A stretch of 62,404 nt of DNA from assembly GCA_024402495.1 (NCBI GenBank), contig JAKSTR010000007.1, positions 1-62,404 on the forward strand, in the 5' to 3' direction. Under the pieces are notes generated by a model. It ran no database searches and was not told the origin of the DNA. It was given only the letters and a program-made list of their open reading frames with translations. The stretch's first letter is position 1; each line of letters opens with the position of its first letter. A program made the translations under genes and the position numbers. Source of the stretch: Treponemataceae bacterium (GTDB lineage Bacteria > Spirochaetota > Spirochaetia > Treponematales > Treponemataceae). Below are positions 7,727 to 16,893 of the stretch, one piece after another.

Positions 7727-8788
7727 ATGAAAATTAAAATGAATTTTTCCGCTGCAAAGGTTATTACCGGCGCAGTTGCTGTATTTGGTTTGGCATGTGC
7801 TGCGGCGCTAAGTTTTTCTGCCTGTTCTAAAAAATCGGCGGGCGGAATGATGCAGAAATCTGACTCATTTGCAGTTTATGATGACGAAATGGTTTTTGAA
7901 TCTGCCAGCTATGAAGCGCCGATGGCTGCGCCGCGGGTAATGAAAGCTGCCAAAGAAGTAATGGTAACCAATTCTGCTGTTGCAGACATGGCGTTTGAAG
8001 AAAATTCCGGCGCAACAAATATTGATATGAACAGCAATGTAAATATCAGCCAGCAGCGCAAGCTTATTTATAACGGCGACGTTAATCTTTTGGTTAACGA
8101 TCTGGAAGAAACGGAACAGAAAATTGCCGCCTGGGTTGAATCTTACGGCGGTTACATTACGAATTCTTCCATTAACAACAATAATATGAACGTTACGGCG
8201 CGAATTCCTGCGAAATTTTTTGATCAGGCAATGGAAGGCACTGCCGAATTCGGCAAAACCGAACACCGTTCTGTTTATACCGAAGACGTTACCGACCAGT
8301 TTTACGACCTTTCTACACGTTTGGAAACCCGTAAAATTCTGCGCGAACGTTTGCAGACTTATCTTAAAGAAGCCGCAAGCGTAAAAGACATGATTTCCAT
8401 CGAAAAAGAACTTAATAATGTTCAGAGCGATATTGAATCGATGGAAGGCCAGTTTAAGCGTTTGAATAACCGCATTGATTTTGCAACTATTACGATTTAT
8501 GGTCATTTGCAGGTTAACCAGACACAGATTGGCTACCGTTACCCGGATTTGGGTAAAAAATTCCGCCAGCTTTGGGCAGACGTGCTTAATTTCTTTGCAG
8601 ATTTTCTGGTAGGAATTTTCTACTTTGTGATTTATGCAATTCCAATTTTGGCTGCAATCTGGCTGCTTTACTTTATTTGCTTTGGAAGAATCGGCCTTGT
8701 AAAAAAACTGTTTGCTGTTGCAGGCAGCAAAGCAAAAAAGTCTGACAAAATTGAAAAGTCGGAAAACAGCGGCGAAGGGCAGCAATAA
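7727..8788 (+). CDS. DUF4349 family membrane lipoprotein
   Basis: The protein has 353 residues. An N-terminal signal ends in SFSAC (Cys33), so it is probably lipidated. Residues 109-265 match the DUF4349 pattern: RKLIYNGDVNLLV, then WVESYGGYITNSS, then ARIPAKFFDQAM, VTDQFYDLSTRLETRK and a coiled-coil segment rich in Glu and Asn. A C-terminal membrane helix lies around residues 291-315, followed by a basic, Lys-rich cytoplasmic tail. The family is common in bacteria and has no established biochemical role. AGGAG precedes ATG7727. The gene is alone between two terminators, and a phased ATTAAA array upstream suggests regulation. Having both a lipobox and a C-terminal helix implies two membrane contacts. 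Confidence 0.8.
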   Translation: MKIKMNFSAAKVITGAVAVFGLACAAALSFSACSKKSAGGMMQKSDSFAVYDDEMVFESASYEAPMAAPRVMKAAKEVMVTNSAVADMAFEENSGATNIDMNSNVNISQQRKLIYNGDVNLLVNDLEETEQKIAAWVESYGGYITNSSINNNNMNVTARIPAKFFDQAMEGTAEFGKTEHRSVYTEDVTDQFYDLSTRLETRKILRERLQTYLKEAASVKDMISIEKELNNVQSDIESMEGQFKRLNNRIDFATITIYGHLQVNQTQIGYRYPDLGKKFRQLWADVLNFFADFLVGIFYFVIYAIPILAAIWLLYFICFGRIGLVKKLFAVAGSKAKKSDKIEKSENSGEGQQ

Positions 8789-8806
8789 GATTTTGTAGAT
8801 TTTCAT

Positions 8807-8911
8807 TCCTCAAATGGGAGTTACTGAGGAAAATGGATTATTGATGTATTGCTATTTGTTATTAAAAAAGTGAAATTAGTCCACCTGCTTTGTTTTGCCC
8901 AAAACAGGTGG
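8807..8911 (+). other. Two inverted repeats downstream of the DUF4349 gene
   Basis: TCCTCA/TGAGGA (8807-8830) and CCACCTG/CAGGTGG (8881-8911) are short inverted repeats between the two convergent genes. The second is followed by ATTTTCC and may help termination. Confidence 0.45.
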
Positions 8912-8951
8912 ATTTTCCATGTTTTAAACTGCATTTTGAAATGCGGCTTAA

Positions 8952-9000
8952 AAAAACAAAAGGCACCGGAAAGTATTTTTTCGGTGCCTTTTGTTTTTTT
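8952..9000. terminator. Bidirectional terminator between convergent genes
   Basis: AAACAAAAGGCACCG pairs with CGGTGCCTTTTGTTT, with A-rich and T-rich flanks on both sides. It can serve the plus-strand DUF4349 gene and the minus-strand cysteine desulfurase gene. Confidence 0.9.
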
Positions 9001-9054
9001 TAGATATTCTGCAAAGTTCTGCAATTCAATTGAAAAATTGTGCAGCAAAAACAG

Positions 9055-10329
9055 CTAAAACATTGAACGGATTTCTGCAATTGCCGCCAAAAGATTTTTC
9101 ATGTCTTCGTTTCGGGTTTCGCAGCCAAAAGAAAAACGCACCGCGTTTGCGGACTGGTCTTTTTTTACGCCCATCGCTTCCAGAATCGGGCGGCTAAGTT
9201 TGCGCGAAGAACACGCCGAACCTGTAGAAATGCTGAAACCTTTTTCGCTTAAAGCCCTTACCATGACTTCGCCCGGTATGTTTTCAAAAGAAGCCTGCAC
9301 AATCCACGGCGAAAACATCCGGATTGTGCTGTATTTTTCAGTTTCGCCCCGGACTTGCGGAATTAGTGCCGTGCCTTTTAGTTTCTTTAAGTTTTCCAGA
9401 AAATCAAAAGTATATTCAATCTGCTGGCAATAACGCCGGGCAGCATTCTGGTTTGCCACATTCTGCAAAATTACATTCGGGTCGTCTGTCTGGGCACACG
9501 CCAGCGCAGACTGGGCGTTTTTGGGCGTCAATGCGTAGCGTTCCAGACATTCTGCAATTGCCAGGGCTCCAAAAAGGTTTTCGGTGCCCGGTCTAAGGGA
9601 AGATTCCTGTTCGCCGCCGCGCATAAAAGGTTCCTGCCGCTGTGACAGGTACAAAAGCCCTATGCCGCGTGGTCCGCGCAGTTTGTGACCGCTGAAAGCC
9701 GCGCTGTCTATGCCGGGATAAGCCGGGAAAAATGGCACTTTGCCAATAGTTTGAACTGCGTCTACGTGAAATTTGGGCTTTTTTTTGCCGGCAAATTTTG
9801 CCTTCAAACCGTCTGCAATCTGGTAAACCGGCTGAATGCAGCCTGTTTCGTTGTTTACTGCCATTACGCAAACCAGCAGCGTTTCGTCGTCTACTTTTTC
9901 CAGCAGCTTTTCCGCGTCTATTCTTCCGTCTTTTTCCGGCAAAACAGAAATTACATTGAAACCGCAGTTTTTCATGCTTTCTGCCATTTCCCGTATTGCC
10001 GGGTGTTCAATTGCCGAAATTACGATATTGCCGCGGCTTTGGCTGTTGCGCAGTGCCGGGCGCTGCAAAAGCGAAACTATCGGCCAGTGGTCGCTTTCCG
10101 TGCCGCCGGAAGTAAAAATCAGGTTGTTTTCTTTTACGCCAAGGGCTGCGGCACAGCGTTTGCGTGCGCTGCTTAACAGGACTTTTGCCTGCAGGCCTTC
10201 CTTGTGTACGCTTGAAGGGTTTGCAAAACTGGTGCAGGTTTGCTGAAGTGCGTTTTGTAAAATTGTCTGGTCGCCGGGGGTTGTAGCCGCCCAGTCGAAA
10301 TATCCGGGAAAAATATCATCTGATGCCAT
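9055..10329 (-). CDS. Cysteine desulfurase (NifS/IscS-like class V aminotransferase)
   Basis: The protein has 424 residues from ATG10329 and starts MASDDIFPGYFDWAATTP, which matches the normal family N-terminus. Motifs include FTSGGTESDHW, SAIEHPAIREM, VNNETGCIQP, HVDAVQTIGKVP and the PLP lysine K216 in SGHKLRGP. The reactive cysteine is C373 in STGSACSSRK. The enzyme takes sulfur from L-cysteine for Fe-S cluster or thiolation pathways. No iscU, sufU or tRNA-thiolation gene is adjacent. The frame stays open upstream through the 41-bp array, but that stretch is repeat-derived and is not included. ATG10329 has no clear SD. The subclass (IscS versus NifS) is not resolved. Confidence 0.93.
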   Translation of the reverse strand: MASDDIFPGYFDWAATTPGDQTILQNALQQTCTSFANPSSVHKEGLQAKVLLSSARKRCAAALGVKENNLIFTSGGTESDHWPIVSLLQRPALRNSQSRGNIVISAIEHPAIREMAESMKNCGFNVISVLPEKDGRIDAEKLLEKVDDETLLVCVMAVNNETGCIQPVYQIADGLKAKFAGKKKPKFHVDAVQTIGKVPFFPAYPGIDSAAFSGHKLRGPRGIGLLYLSQRQEPFMRGGEQESSLRPGTENLFGALAIAECLERYALTPKNAQSALACAQTDDPNVILQNVANQNAARRYCQQIEYTFDFLENLKKLKGTALIPQVRGETEKYSTIRMFSPWIVQASFENIPGEVMVRALSEKGFSISTGSACSSRKLSRPILEAMGVKKDQSANAVRFSFGCETRNEDMKNLLAAIAEIRSMF

Positions 10330-10400
10330 GTGCAGAATGGTACATAATTTGCAGAATTTTTTCAAACGCAAAAATATTTGAATAAGCAGCCCCGAATGCT

Positions 10401-10680
10401 GAGGTTTGAAAAGGCTAAAAACGCGCTGGGCAGTGTTCGCGAGTTTTTGAAAAGGTAAAAAACGTGCTGGGCATGGCTCGCGAGTTTTCGATAATGCCAA
10501 AAACGTGCTGGGCATGGCTCGCGAGTTTTCGAAAATGCTAAAAACGTGCTGGGCATGGCTCGCGAGTTTTTGAAAAGGCTAAAAACGTGCTGGGCAGTGT
10601 TCGCGAGTTTTCGATAATGCAAAAAACGCGCTGGGCATGGTTCGCGAGTTTTCGATAATGCCAAAAACGCGCTGGGCATA
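10401..10680. repeat. 41-bp tandem repeat array (about 6.5 copies)
   Basis: Units begin at 10425, 10466, 10507, 10548, 10589 and 10630, with a partial seventh at 10671; the period is exactly 41 bp with no spacers. Each unit contains GCTGGGCA, a palindromic TCGCGA and CAAAAACG-like or TAAAAACG-like ends. Two sub-variants alternate (ATGGCTCGCGAG or AGTGTTCGCGAG). The array fills the gap upstream of the cysteine desulfurase gene. A period that is not a multiple of three argues against a coding origin, although several minus-strand frames are open across it. Confidence 0.95.
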
Positions 10681-10712
10681 AAAAAACAGCCCGTGATAAA
10701 GGCTGTCTTTTT
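10681..10712 (-). terminator. Terminator of the tmk operon
   Basis: On the minus strand GACAGCC pairs with GGGCTGT around TTTATCAC and is followed by seven Ts. It ends the tmk and 201-residue protein transcription unit before the tandem array. Confidence 0.85.
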
Positions 10713-10746
10713 AATTCGTCTGATTTACTGAAATTCGGTTTTCTAT

Positions 10747-11352
10747 TCAGTATGTGTTTTCGTCCATCGCTTCAAACTGGGCTTTTACTTTCAGCAGCCG
10801 GTCAAGTTCGCGGTTAATCGTCTTGCCGTAATCCAGCTTTCCGTTTTCAATGCGCGCGTTTTCGTCTTCCCATGACTGAATGTCGGTTAAGTACAAAAAG
10901 TTGAATTTGCCTTGCCTTGCTTTTTCAGACCAAAGCTTTGCTTCTTCCCAATAGTACAGACCGGCGCGGTAAGCTGTTTCGGCTGTTTCCAGATCGCGCA
11001 GATACTGTTCCTTCCACGGCGCATCGTAAAAATAAGCAACATTCTTGTCCCAGTACCTGCCAAGGCGCAAATGCTGTTCAATTAGCTTTAAGTTTATGTG
11101 CATCATAAAAAGATAGCGGTATTTTTCCCAGTCAGTTTTGTCTGTAATTTTTGCCATTGCATACTGCGGATTTGCAAAATCGGCGGCAGCGGCACGTTCA
11201 AGCCAGTAAATGTTTTCAATGACATCGTCCGGGTACTGCTGGTAATGCACATGGTACATTCTGTAAAACTGTTCTTTATAAGAAACTACGTAAGCCGAAA
11301 GCGGCAGTGAGGCACATATAAAAACTATTAAAGTAATTGCAAATTTTTTCAC
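10747..11352 (-). CDS. Exported protein of unknown function
   Basis: The protein has 201 residues if translation starts at GTG11352, which overlaps the tmk stop as GTGA. This start places a clean signal sequence at the N-terminus (KKFAITLIVFICASLPLSAY), whereas longer versions bury it. The mature part is rich in aromatic and charged residues. It contains IYWLERAAAADFANPQYAMAKI, resembling one short helical TPR or Sel1-type repeat, then long helices rich in Glu, Lys and Arg. No catalytic motif is recognised. It is coupled to tmk and followed by a terminator. A periplasmic helical scaffold is the most that can be inferred. Confidence 0.7.
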   Translation of the reverse strand: MKKFAITLIVFICASLPLSAYVVSYKEQFYRMYHVHYQQYPDDVIENIYWLERAAAADFANPQYAMAKITDKTDWEKYRYLFMMHINLKLIEQHLRLGRYWDKNVAYFYDAPWKEQYLRDLETAETAYRAGLYYWEEAKLWSEKARQGKFNFLYLTDIQSWEDENARIENGKLDYGKTINRELDRLLKVKAQFEAMDENTY

Positions 11353-11969
11353 GCTTTGATTATCGGCAAATTGCCAATAATGCCCCATATTTTTTCAAAA
11401 ACCGCTTCTACGCTTTGGGTTGCGTCAATATGAACGATTTGAGTTTTGTCTTTATATTCTTCCATTATAGACTGGTAATTCCTGCGGGTTTTTTCAAGAA
11501 AATCAATTTTTTCATATATTTCCGTAACCCCGCGCCCGCCTATACGGTTAATTGATACAGAAGGTTCAAGGTCAAAGTAAAATACAATTTGCGGCAGCGG
11601 AAAACCTTCGTTCAGCTGGCGCGGCAAATCTGCGCCGCATTCGGTGCTCTGGTATGCAAGGTTAGAAAAAATATAGCGGTCGCATACAACCAGCGTGTTC
11701 CGGCTGCAAAGTTCGGCAATGCCGTTTGCGCCGTACAGGTGTTCGCAGCGGTCGGCGGCAAAAAGCCGGGCAATGGTATCTGGATGCAGTTTAATTTCGC
11801 CTTTCAGCACCTGGCGCAGAAAAACGCCGGTCGGGTTTGGCGAAGGTTCAAAAGTGAAGAACGATTTTGTTTTTGAATAACCTGCAAGTTTTTCCTGCAA
11901 TAATTTCAACTGGGTTGTGGTTCCGGCACCGTCAATGCCTTCAAAAACAACGAAATTATTTAATACCAT
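11349..11969 (-). CDS. tmk: Thymidylate kinase
   Basis: The protein has 206 residues, normal for dTMP kinase, which converts dTMP to dTDP with ATP. The fold markers are present: VVFEGIDGAGTTTQ at the N-terminus, FEPSPNPTG in place of the usual REPGGT segment, VVCDRYIFSNLAYQ with the DR(Y/F) motif, and IVFYFDLEPSV. The P-loop lysine is missing: the loop reads G11-I-D-G-A-G-T17-T-T, so Thr sits where Lys is expected. AAGGA lies upstream of ATG11969 after an 11-base gap. The gene is divergent from tamB and coupled to the exported-protein gene. Function is probably retained because all else is conserved. Confidence 0.9.
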   Translation of the reverse strand: MVLNNFVVFEGIDGAGTTTQLKLLQEKLAGYSKTKSFFTFEPSPNPTGVFLRQVLKGEIKLHPDTIARLFAADRCEHLYGANGIAELCSRNTLVVCDRYIFSNLAYQSTECGADLPRQLNEGFPLPQIVFYFDLEPSVSINRIGGRGVTEIYEKIDFLEKTRRNYQSIMEEYKDKTQIVHIDATQSVEAVFEKIWGIIGNLPIIKA

Positions 11970-12015
11970 TTTAATTTGTTTCCTTTTTGTTGTAGAATAG
12001 GGCTTATATTTTACC

Positions 12016-12041
12016 GCAAAACTGAAAAATAAAAGTTTTGC
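12016..12041 (+). promoter_or_regulatory. Inverted repeat in tmk-tamB intergenic region
   Basis: GCAAAACT and AGTTTTGC form a perfect 8-bp inverted repeat with a 10-base loop, 28 bases before the tamB start. It may be an operator or a leader hairpin. No clear promoter hexamers were found for either divergent gene. Confidence 0.4.
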
Positions 12042-12069
12042 ATTTGGGATTGTTTAACGAGTAATCGGC

Positions 12070-15000
12070 ATGAAATCATCTTTTCTAAAATATGCACTTA
12101 TCGCTTTGCTGTTTATTTTGCTTATTGGCATTATTCTGTTTGCCATGCGACCGGTGTATTACAATTTTGCCTCAAAACTGAATGCCGTTGCCTTTAACTT
12201 TTTAAATACCTATACAAAAGATTTGGGTCTCGAAGTTTCCTACGATTCTCTTTCTCCGTCACTTTTTTCAAGCATTCAGTTTGAAGGCATAAAGCTGAAA
12301 AATGCCGAAACCGGGCAGATTTTAATTGAATTTGATAAAATTTCTTTAAAATACAACATCTGGCAGATTATAAAAGGCGATTATTCCGGCGCAATTAAGG
12401 AATTTGTCATCGACGGCGGTACAATCAGTTTTTCTACCAAAAGCGATATGCAGCTTTTGCAGCAGATTATTGAAAAATTTTCAAAAAAAGAAGCCAGACC
12501 GCATGAACTGCCCAATCTTGCAGAACGCGGCGCTTTGCCCAAACAGGAAGACGATTTAAAAATTGAAGTTGAAGGTCTTGAAAAATACAACATAAAAAGT
12601 TTTGAAGACCTGAAAAAAGAAAGCAAAAAAGCTTTCAATCTGACTTTTACAATTTCCTTCAGGAACATACTTTTAAGGTTTCTGGATAAAAGCACCGTTG
12701 CGGAACTTTTTATAAAAAAAGCTTCTTTAAGCCCTGACGCAAAAACAATGCGGAACAAAATTGAAATCGAAAGCAGTTTGAACGCCCAGCTTCTGGGGAA
12801 AAAACTGCCGAAATTCTTGCAGGGCAATAACAATAAAATCAGTCTGGACATAAGCGCGAAAGGTTCGTGCACGCAGGATTTTTCCGAAGCTTCTGCGCAG
12901 CTGAATTTTTTCAATCAGAAAGTGGGCGAATACAGCATTTCCAAAATTGCATTCCTGCTTTCTGTTACAAAAGAAAACTTGGCGCTCCGTATGGTTCAGA
13001 ACCTGCGCCCGTTCAATATTCGCGCCGACTACGCCTTTAAAACTGGCGATTTTTACGCCCGGCTTGACAGCGAAAATCTGGATTTTTACGATTTGCTGCC
13101 GATTCAGGCTAATTCTGTGCGCCTGCGCAGGATAAAGGGTTCTGACTTTAACGGCGTTTACGAAGTATGGGCAAACAGCAAAAAAAGCGTTTTGTCCTAC
13201 AACGTAGACGGCGGCTTGATTTTGCCAGAAAAGCTTGTAAAAGGCGGCATAAATGCTTTGTACGCTTTTAGCGGCACAAAAAATGCAATAAACATTAAAA
13301 ATTTTTCGTTTGACAGTGCGCCGTTTGCCGCCGGTTTTGCCGGCAGTGCAAATTTTAATACATGGGCAGTAAACGGCAATTTTGATTTGCGTAAAATTGC
13401 CCTTAGCAACGGTAACCAGCTTGCGGCGCAAATTTTCTGCAACCCGCTTAAAACGGCAAAAGGCGCGGCAAAAGGTACGCATTTTGTAATTCCGCGCTTA
13501 AATTTTGGCGAACAGTCTTTTAAAAATATCAGCCTGAATGTTTCGCCGGCAGGCAGGGGGCTGGATTTTACGTTTTTTGCCGCAGATGCAAATGTTTCCA
13601 GCGTTTTTGCAAGCAACGCCGCCGGGCAGATTGACAAACTGTTTGTAAACCGCCAGCTGGGCGATATTCTGCTAAGCCAGAACGGCATTATCAGCGCCGA
13701 AGCTGAAGCGACGAATGTTTACAGCCAGATTGCACAGAAATCCGGCACGATTTTTATAGACGGCAACTATTCTTTTGAAAACGGCAACGGTTTAATGGCA
13801 AACATTCAGTGTACAAATTTAAGTACCGTAAGCATTTGCAAAGCCGCAAGTTTTTTTGCCAAGCCTAAAGCCGTAAAAAGCCTTACAAAAACTGCCAAAA
13901 AGCTTGTTCCGTACAATCTAACGCTGAACGGCTTTGTAGATACGAATTTCAAGTCATATTCCGTAAACGTGCCAATTGTAAGCGTGATGCATACAAAAGG
14001 CAAAGACCAGAGCTTGAAATTCAGCTTAAGCGGCAGCGAAAATCTGTTTTCGCTTAACCAGATTGAATTGAAAATTGCAAGGCAGATTTTAACAGGTTCG
14101 CTACAAGTTGATATGGGCGAAAAATTCAAGGATATTATTCTTTCTGCAATTTTGGATTTTAACGGTATTCCGTATAATTTTGGCGGTACTTTTGTGCCCG
14201 ATTCCTATGTTTCGCTTCTGGGCGACTACGGTCTGGAAGGTTACTGCAACCTTACGCCGAAAGAGTCCAAACTTGCAAACCTGCGTTTTTCGGCAATGCC
14301 GGTAAAAATTTCAAATATGCTTTTGTCTGCTTCCATGCAGCTTGAAGGCGACATTACGGACAGCAGCGACTGGAACGTGCATTTATCGATGCTTGAAATT
14401 GAAGAAATCAGCAAAGTCATTGCGGCACGCCCGAAATTTTCGCTGCAGGGCGTGGCAAACAACAGCGGCATGCTTATTGAAAACATAAGTTACATCGACA
14501 GCATCGGCGCGCTTGCCGGGGCAGGTTCTGCAAGCTGGCTGTACAGCGACGGCATAATTGATTCAATTACCGGCAATCTGCAAATGGTAAATCCTTTCAG
14601 CACCGAAAGTTTTGACCTTAATCTTGCGGTTTCCAACCCGGAAATGGTGCCGAATTACATGGCATCTTTCAACAAAGATTATTATTTCACTCTGGAAAGT
14701 TCCGTAAACGATTTTGCTTTTTCCAGAATTTTAAACCGGCAGAACTCTTCCAACAAGCTAAGTTTTTCGCTTAATGCTTCGGGCACTTTGATGGAACCTT
14801 TGTTTAATGTACACGTTTTGGATTCTTCGTGTTCAATAAACGGTTATCCGATGGATTTTGCCGGTTCGGTTTTGTTTGCAGACGGGCATTTCAGCCTTGA
14901 AAACATAAATGTGCTTTACCGCAGCCAGCAGGTTACGAACGTTGTACTTGATTTTGTTCCGCAAACTTTCAGCGGCGTTTTGAGCTTTGATTATCTGGGC

Positions 15001-16821
15001 ACGTTTTTCCCGGACAGCAAGGCAATGCACAAAGTCAAAGTTCCGCTGGTTTTTACCTGTGCCGGCGTCAGCCAGACAGAAGACTATGATGTTAAATCCA
15101 GCGCGATGTTCAGCGTACCAAAAGATTTTAGCGTTCAGCTGGCGGTTGCCGGCATTAGCGGCGATTTGATTAACGTGCCGGATACTTACAATTATTCAAT
15201 TGTAAAAACTGACCAGCGTTTTGACCTTTACGGCGGCATAAAGGACGAGGTAAGGGCTTATTACGAGCTTGATACCGGTTCTCTTTCTGTTAGTTTTGCA
15301 AAACCTTCGGCTTTAACCGGCAAATTTTCCGGCGTAATTGACCCTAAAAAGAATAAAATCCTCATTGCGGCGCGTAATGTGCGCGCAGACTTGCAGCGTC
15401 TGAAAGGTGTCTTGACTTATCCTGCAATTATGGTAGAAAACGGCTTTTTAAGCGGCAACGGCATGATTAGCGGTCTTTTGACCGACCCGGAATTTGACGG
15501 CGATTTTGTAATTGACGATTTTGAAGTGCGCCTGCCTATGTACATTACGGATACGATAAAAGTTGCCAGACTGCCGATTTCGGTTGTGCAGAGTACTTTC
15601 CGCGTAGAACCGCTTGCCGTAAATGTTAAAAACGGTTTCATGCTTTTTGATGCCTTTGCATATTTTGACCGCTGGCGTTTTGATACTCTTTCAATGAACG
15701 TGCGTACTTTGGAAAAAGCCCAGATTCCGGGCATGTTTGCAATGAACTTTTTTGACCTTACCGGCGATGTTGCGGGTGCCATTACCATGGAAATGACTCT
15801 GGATGAATTCCGCATGACCGGCAACTTAAAGGCAGACAGGGTTTCGGCACAGCTGAATACTTATAAAAAAGACGAAATGAAAAGCAGCGGCAAAAAGAAG
15901 CTTGACGCAAAAGTTGATTTGCAGGTTGAACTGGGTGAAAAATGTGAAGTCTGTTACCCGTCGCGCAAAAATCCGCTGGTATGGGCAACTGTTGTTCCAA
16001 AAACGAAAGTTTACGTTCTCTGCGATACTTCAATGGGCACTTATTCTTTTAAAGGCGATGTACCGTTCAGGGGCGGTGAAGTGTTCTACATCGGACGAAG
16101 CTTTTATCTGCGTCAGGGCCGCATCGTATTTGACGAAAACCAAGACCGTTTTGATCCGCGCATTACGTTCAATGCAGAAATCCGTGAACGCGATGCCGAC
16201 AACCGGCAGGTTAAGATTATTCTTTCTGCCGAAAACCAGCTTTTAAGCAACTTGTCGCCAACTCTTTCAGCAAGCCCGGCAAAAACCCAGGCAGAAATTA
16301 TGGAACTTCTGGGGCAGGCTTTAACGGCTTCCAACCGCAGCGATGATTCTGCCATTGCCAGCGTGGCTTTCGGTCTTATGGACTACGGTTTTCAGATGGG
16401 GGTTTTCAAGCAGGTTGAAAAGCAGTTGCGTAATGTACTGAAATTTGATATTTTTTCATTTAGAATTCCAGTCGTGCAGAATTCGCTTATGTCTATTGTT
16501 AATGCCAATGCCGGTAAATACGACAAGGGTGTTTCTCTGGGCAACCTGCTTGACAATACTACGGTTTATGTCGGCAAGTTTCTGGGCGATTCTTTGTACG
16601 CTGACGCAATGATTCAGTTAGTTTACGATGAAAAGTTTGTAAATAACGATAATTTGCTCCGGGGCTTAAAGCTTCAGCCTGAAATTGGTTTTGAAATGGA
16701 ATCGCCTTTTGCAACCATTCGATGGAGTATTGCACCGGATGTAACTGCAATTAAAAGTTTTAAGACAAATTTGTGGGTTCCTTATAATACAGTAACTTTG
16801 TCATGGAAATTTCAGTTGTGA
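12070..16821 (+). CDS. tamB: TamB-like (DUF490) inner-membrane-anchored translocation/assembly protein
   Basis: The protein has 1583 residues. An N-terminal signal anchor (residues 8-27) is followed by a very long chain of beta-strand segments, the AsmA/TamB-type groove. The last 350 residues carry the DUF490/TamB signature, including TYSFKGDVPFRGGEVFYIGRS, LRQGRIVFDENQDRFDPRITF and a terminal strand ending SWKFQL. Proteins of this type span the periplasm and help outer-membrane protein assembly or move lipids to the outer membrane. bamA and skp follow at once, which supports an envelope-biogenesis operon. The SD is weak (GAG, 7 bases upstream). There is no TamA gene next to it, so BamA may be its barrel partner. 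Confidence 0.88.
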   Translation: MKSSFLKYALIALLFILLIGIILFAMRPVYYNFASKLNAVAFNFLNTYTKDLGLEVSYDSLSPSLFSSIQFEGIKLKNAETGQILIEFDKISLKYNIWQIIKGDYSGAIKEFVIDGGTISFSTKSDMQLLQQIIEKFSKKEARPHELPNLAERGALPKQEDDLKIEVEGLEKYNIKSFEDLKKESKKAFNLTFTISFRNILLRFLDKSTVAELFIKKASLSPDAKTMRNKIEIESSLNAQLLGKKLPKFLQGNNNKISLDISAKGSCTQDFSEASAQLNFFNQKVGEYSISKIAFLLSVTKENLALRMVQNLRPFNIRADYAFKTGDFYARLDSENLDFYDLLPIQANSVRLRRIKGSDFNGVYEVWANSKKSVLSYNVDGGLILPEKLVKGGINALYAFSGTKNAINIKNFSFDSAPFAAGFAGSANFNTWAVNGNFDLRKIALSNGNQLAAQIFCNPLKTAKGAAKGTHFVIPRLNFGEQSFKNISLNVSPAGRGLDFTFFAADANVSSVFASNAAGQIDKLFVNRQLGDILLSQNGIISAEAEATNVYSQIAQKSGTIFIDGNYSFENGNGLMANIQCTNLSTVSICKAASFFAKPKAVKSLTKTAKKLVPYNLTLNGFVDTNFKSYSVNVPIVSVMHTKGKDQSLKFSLSGSENLFSLNQIELKIARQILTGSLQVDMGEKFKDIILSAILDFNGIPYNFGGTFVPDSYVSLLGDYGLEGYCNLTPKESKLANLRFSAMPVKISNMLLSASMQLEGDITDSSDWNVHLSMLEIEEISKVIAARPKFSLQGVANNSGMLIENISYIDSIGALAGAGSASWLYSDGIIDSITGNLQMVNPFSTESFDLNLAVSNPEMVPNYMASFNKDYYFTLESSVNDFAFSRILNRQNSSNKLSFSLNASGTLMEPLFNVHVLDSSCSINGYPMDFAGSVLFADGHFSLENINVLYRSQQVTNVVLDFVPQTFSGVLSFDYLGTFFPDSKAMHKVKVPLVFTCAGVSQTEDYDVKSSAMFSVPKDFSVQLAVAGISGDLINVPDTYNYSIVKTDQRFDLYGGIKDEVRAYYELDTGSLSVSFAKPSALTGKFSGVIDPKKNKILIAARNVRADLQRLKGVLTYPAIMVENGFLSGNGMISGLLTDPEFDGDFVIDDFEVRLPMYITDTIKVARLPISVVQSTFRVEPLAVNVKNGFMLFDAFAYFDRWRFDTLSMNVRTLEKAQIPGMFAMNFFDLTGDVAGAITMEMTLDEFRMTGNLKADRVSAQLNTYKKDEMKSSGKKKLDAKVDLQVELGEKCEVCYPSRKNPLVWATVVPKTKVYVLCDTSMGTYSFKGDVPFRGGEVFYIGRSFYLRQGRIVFDENQDRFDPRITFNAEIRERDADNRQVKIILSAENQLLSNLSPTLSASPAKTQAEIMELLGQALTASNRSDDSAIASVAFGLMDYGFQMGVFKQVEKQLRNVLKFDIFSFRIPVVQNSLMSIVNANAGKYDKGVSLGNLLDNTTVYVGKFLGDSLYADAMIQLVYDEKFVNNDNLLRGLKLQPEIGFEMESPFATIRWSIAPDVTAIKSFKTNLWVPYNTVTLSWKFQL

Positions 16822-16893
16822 TTGCCGCTGAAACGGTTTCTGCTGTTGCCTGCGGCTTGTTGAATTAAAAAGTATGACTTTTGGGAGTATTGA

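Noticed and set aside
7865-8806. 313-codon minus-strand frame opposite the DUF4349 gene
   Set aside because: Antisense shadow; the plus strand has SD, lipobox and family motifs.
10330-10679. N-terminal extension of the cysteine desulfurase or a separate repeat peptide on the minus strand
   Set aside because: The open frames are a by-product of the 41-bp repeat, and the enzyme's normal N-terminus begins at MASDDIFPGYF. Kept only as a caveat.
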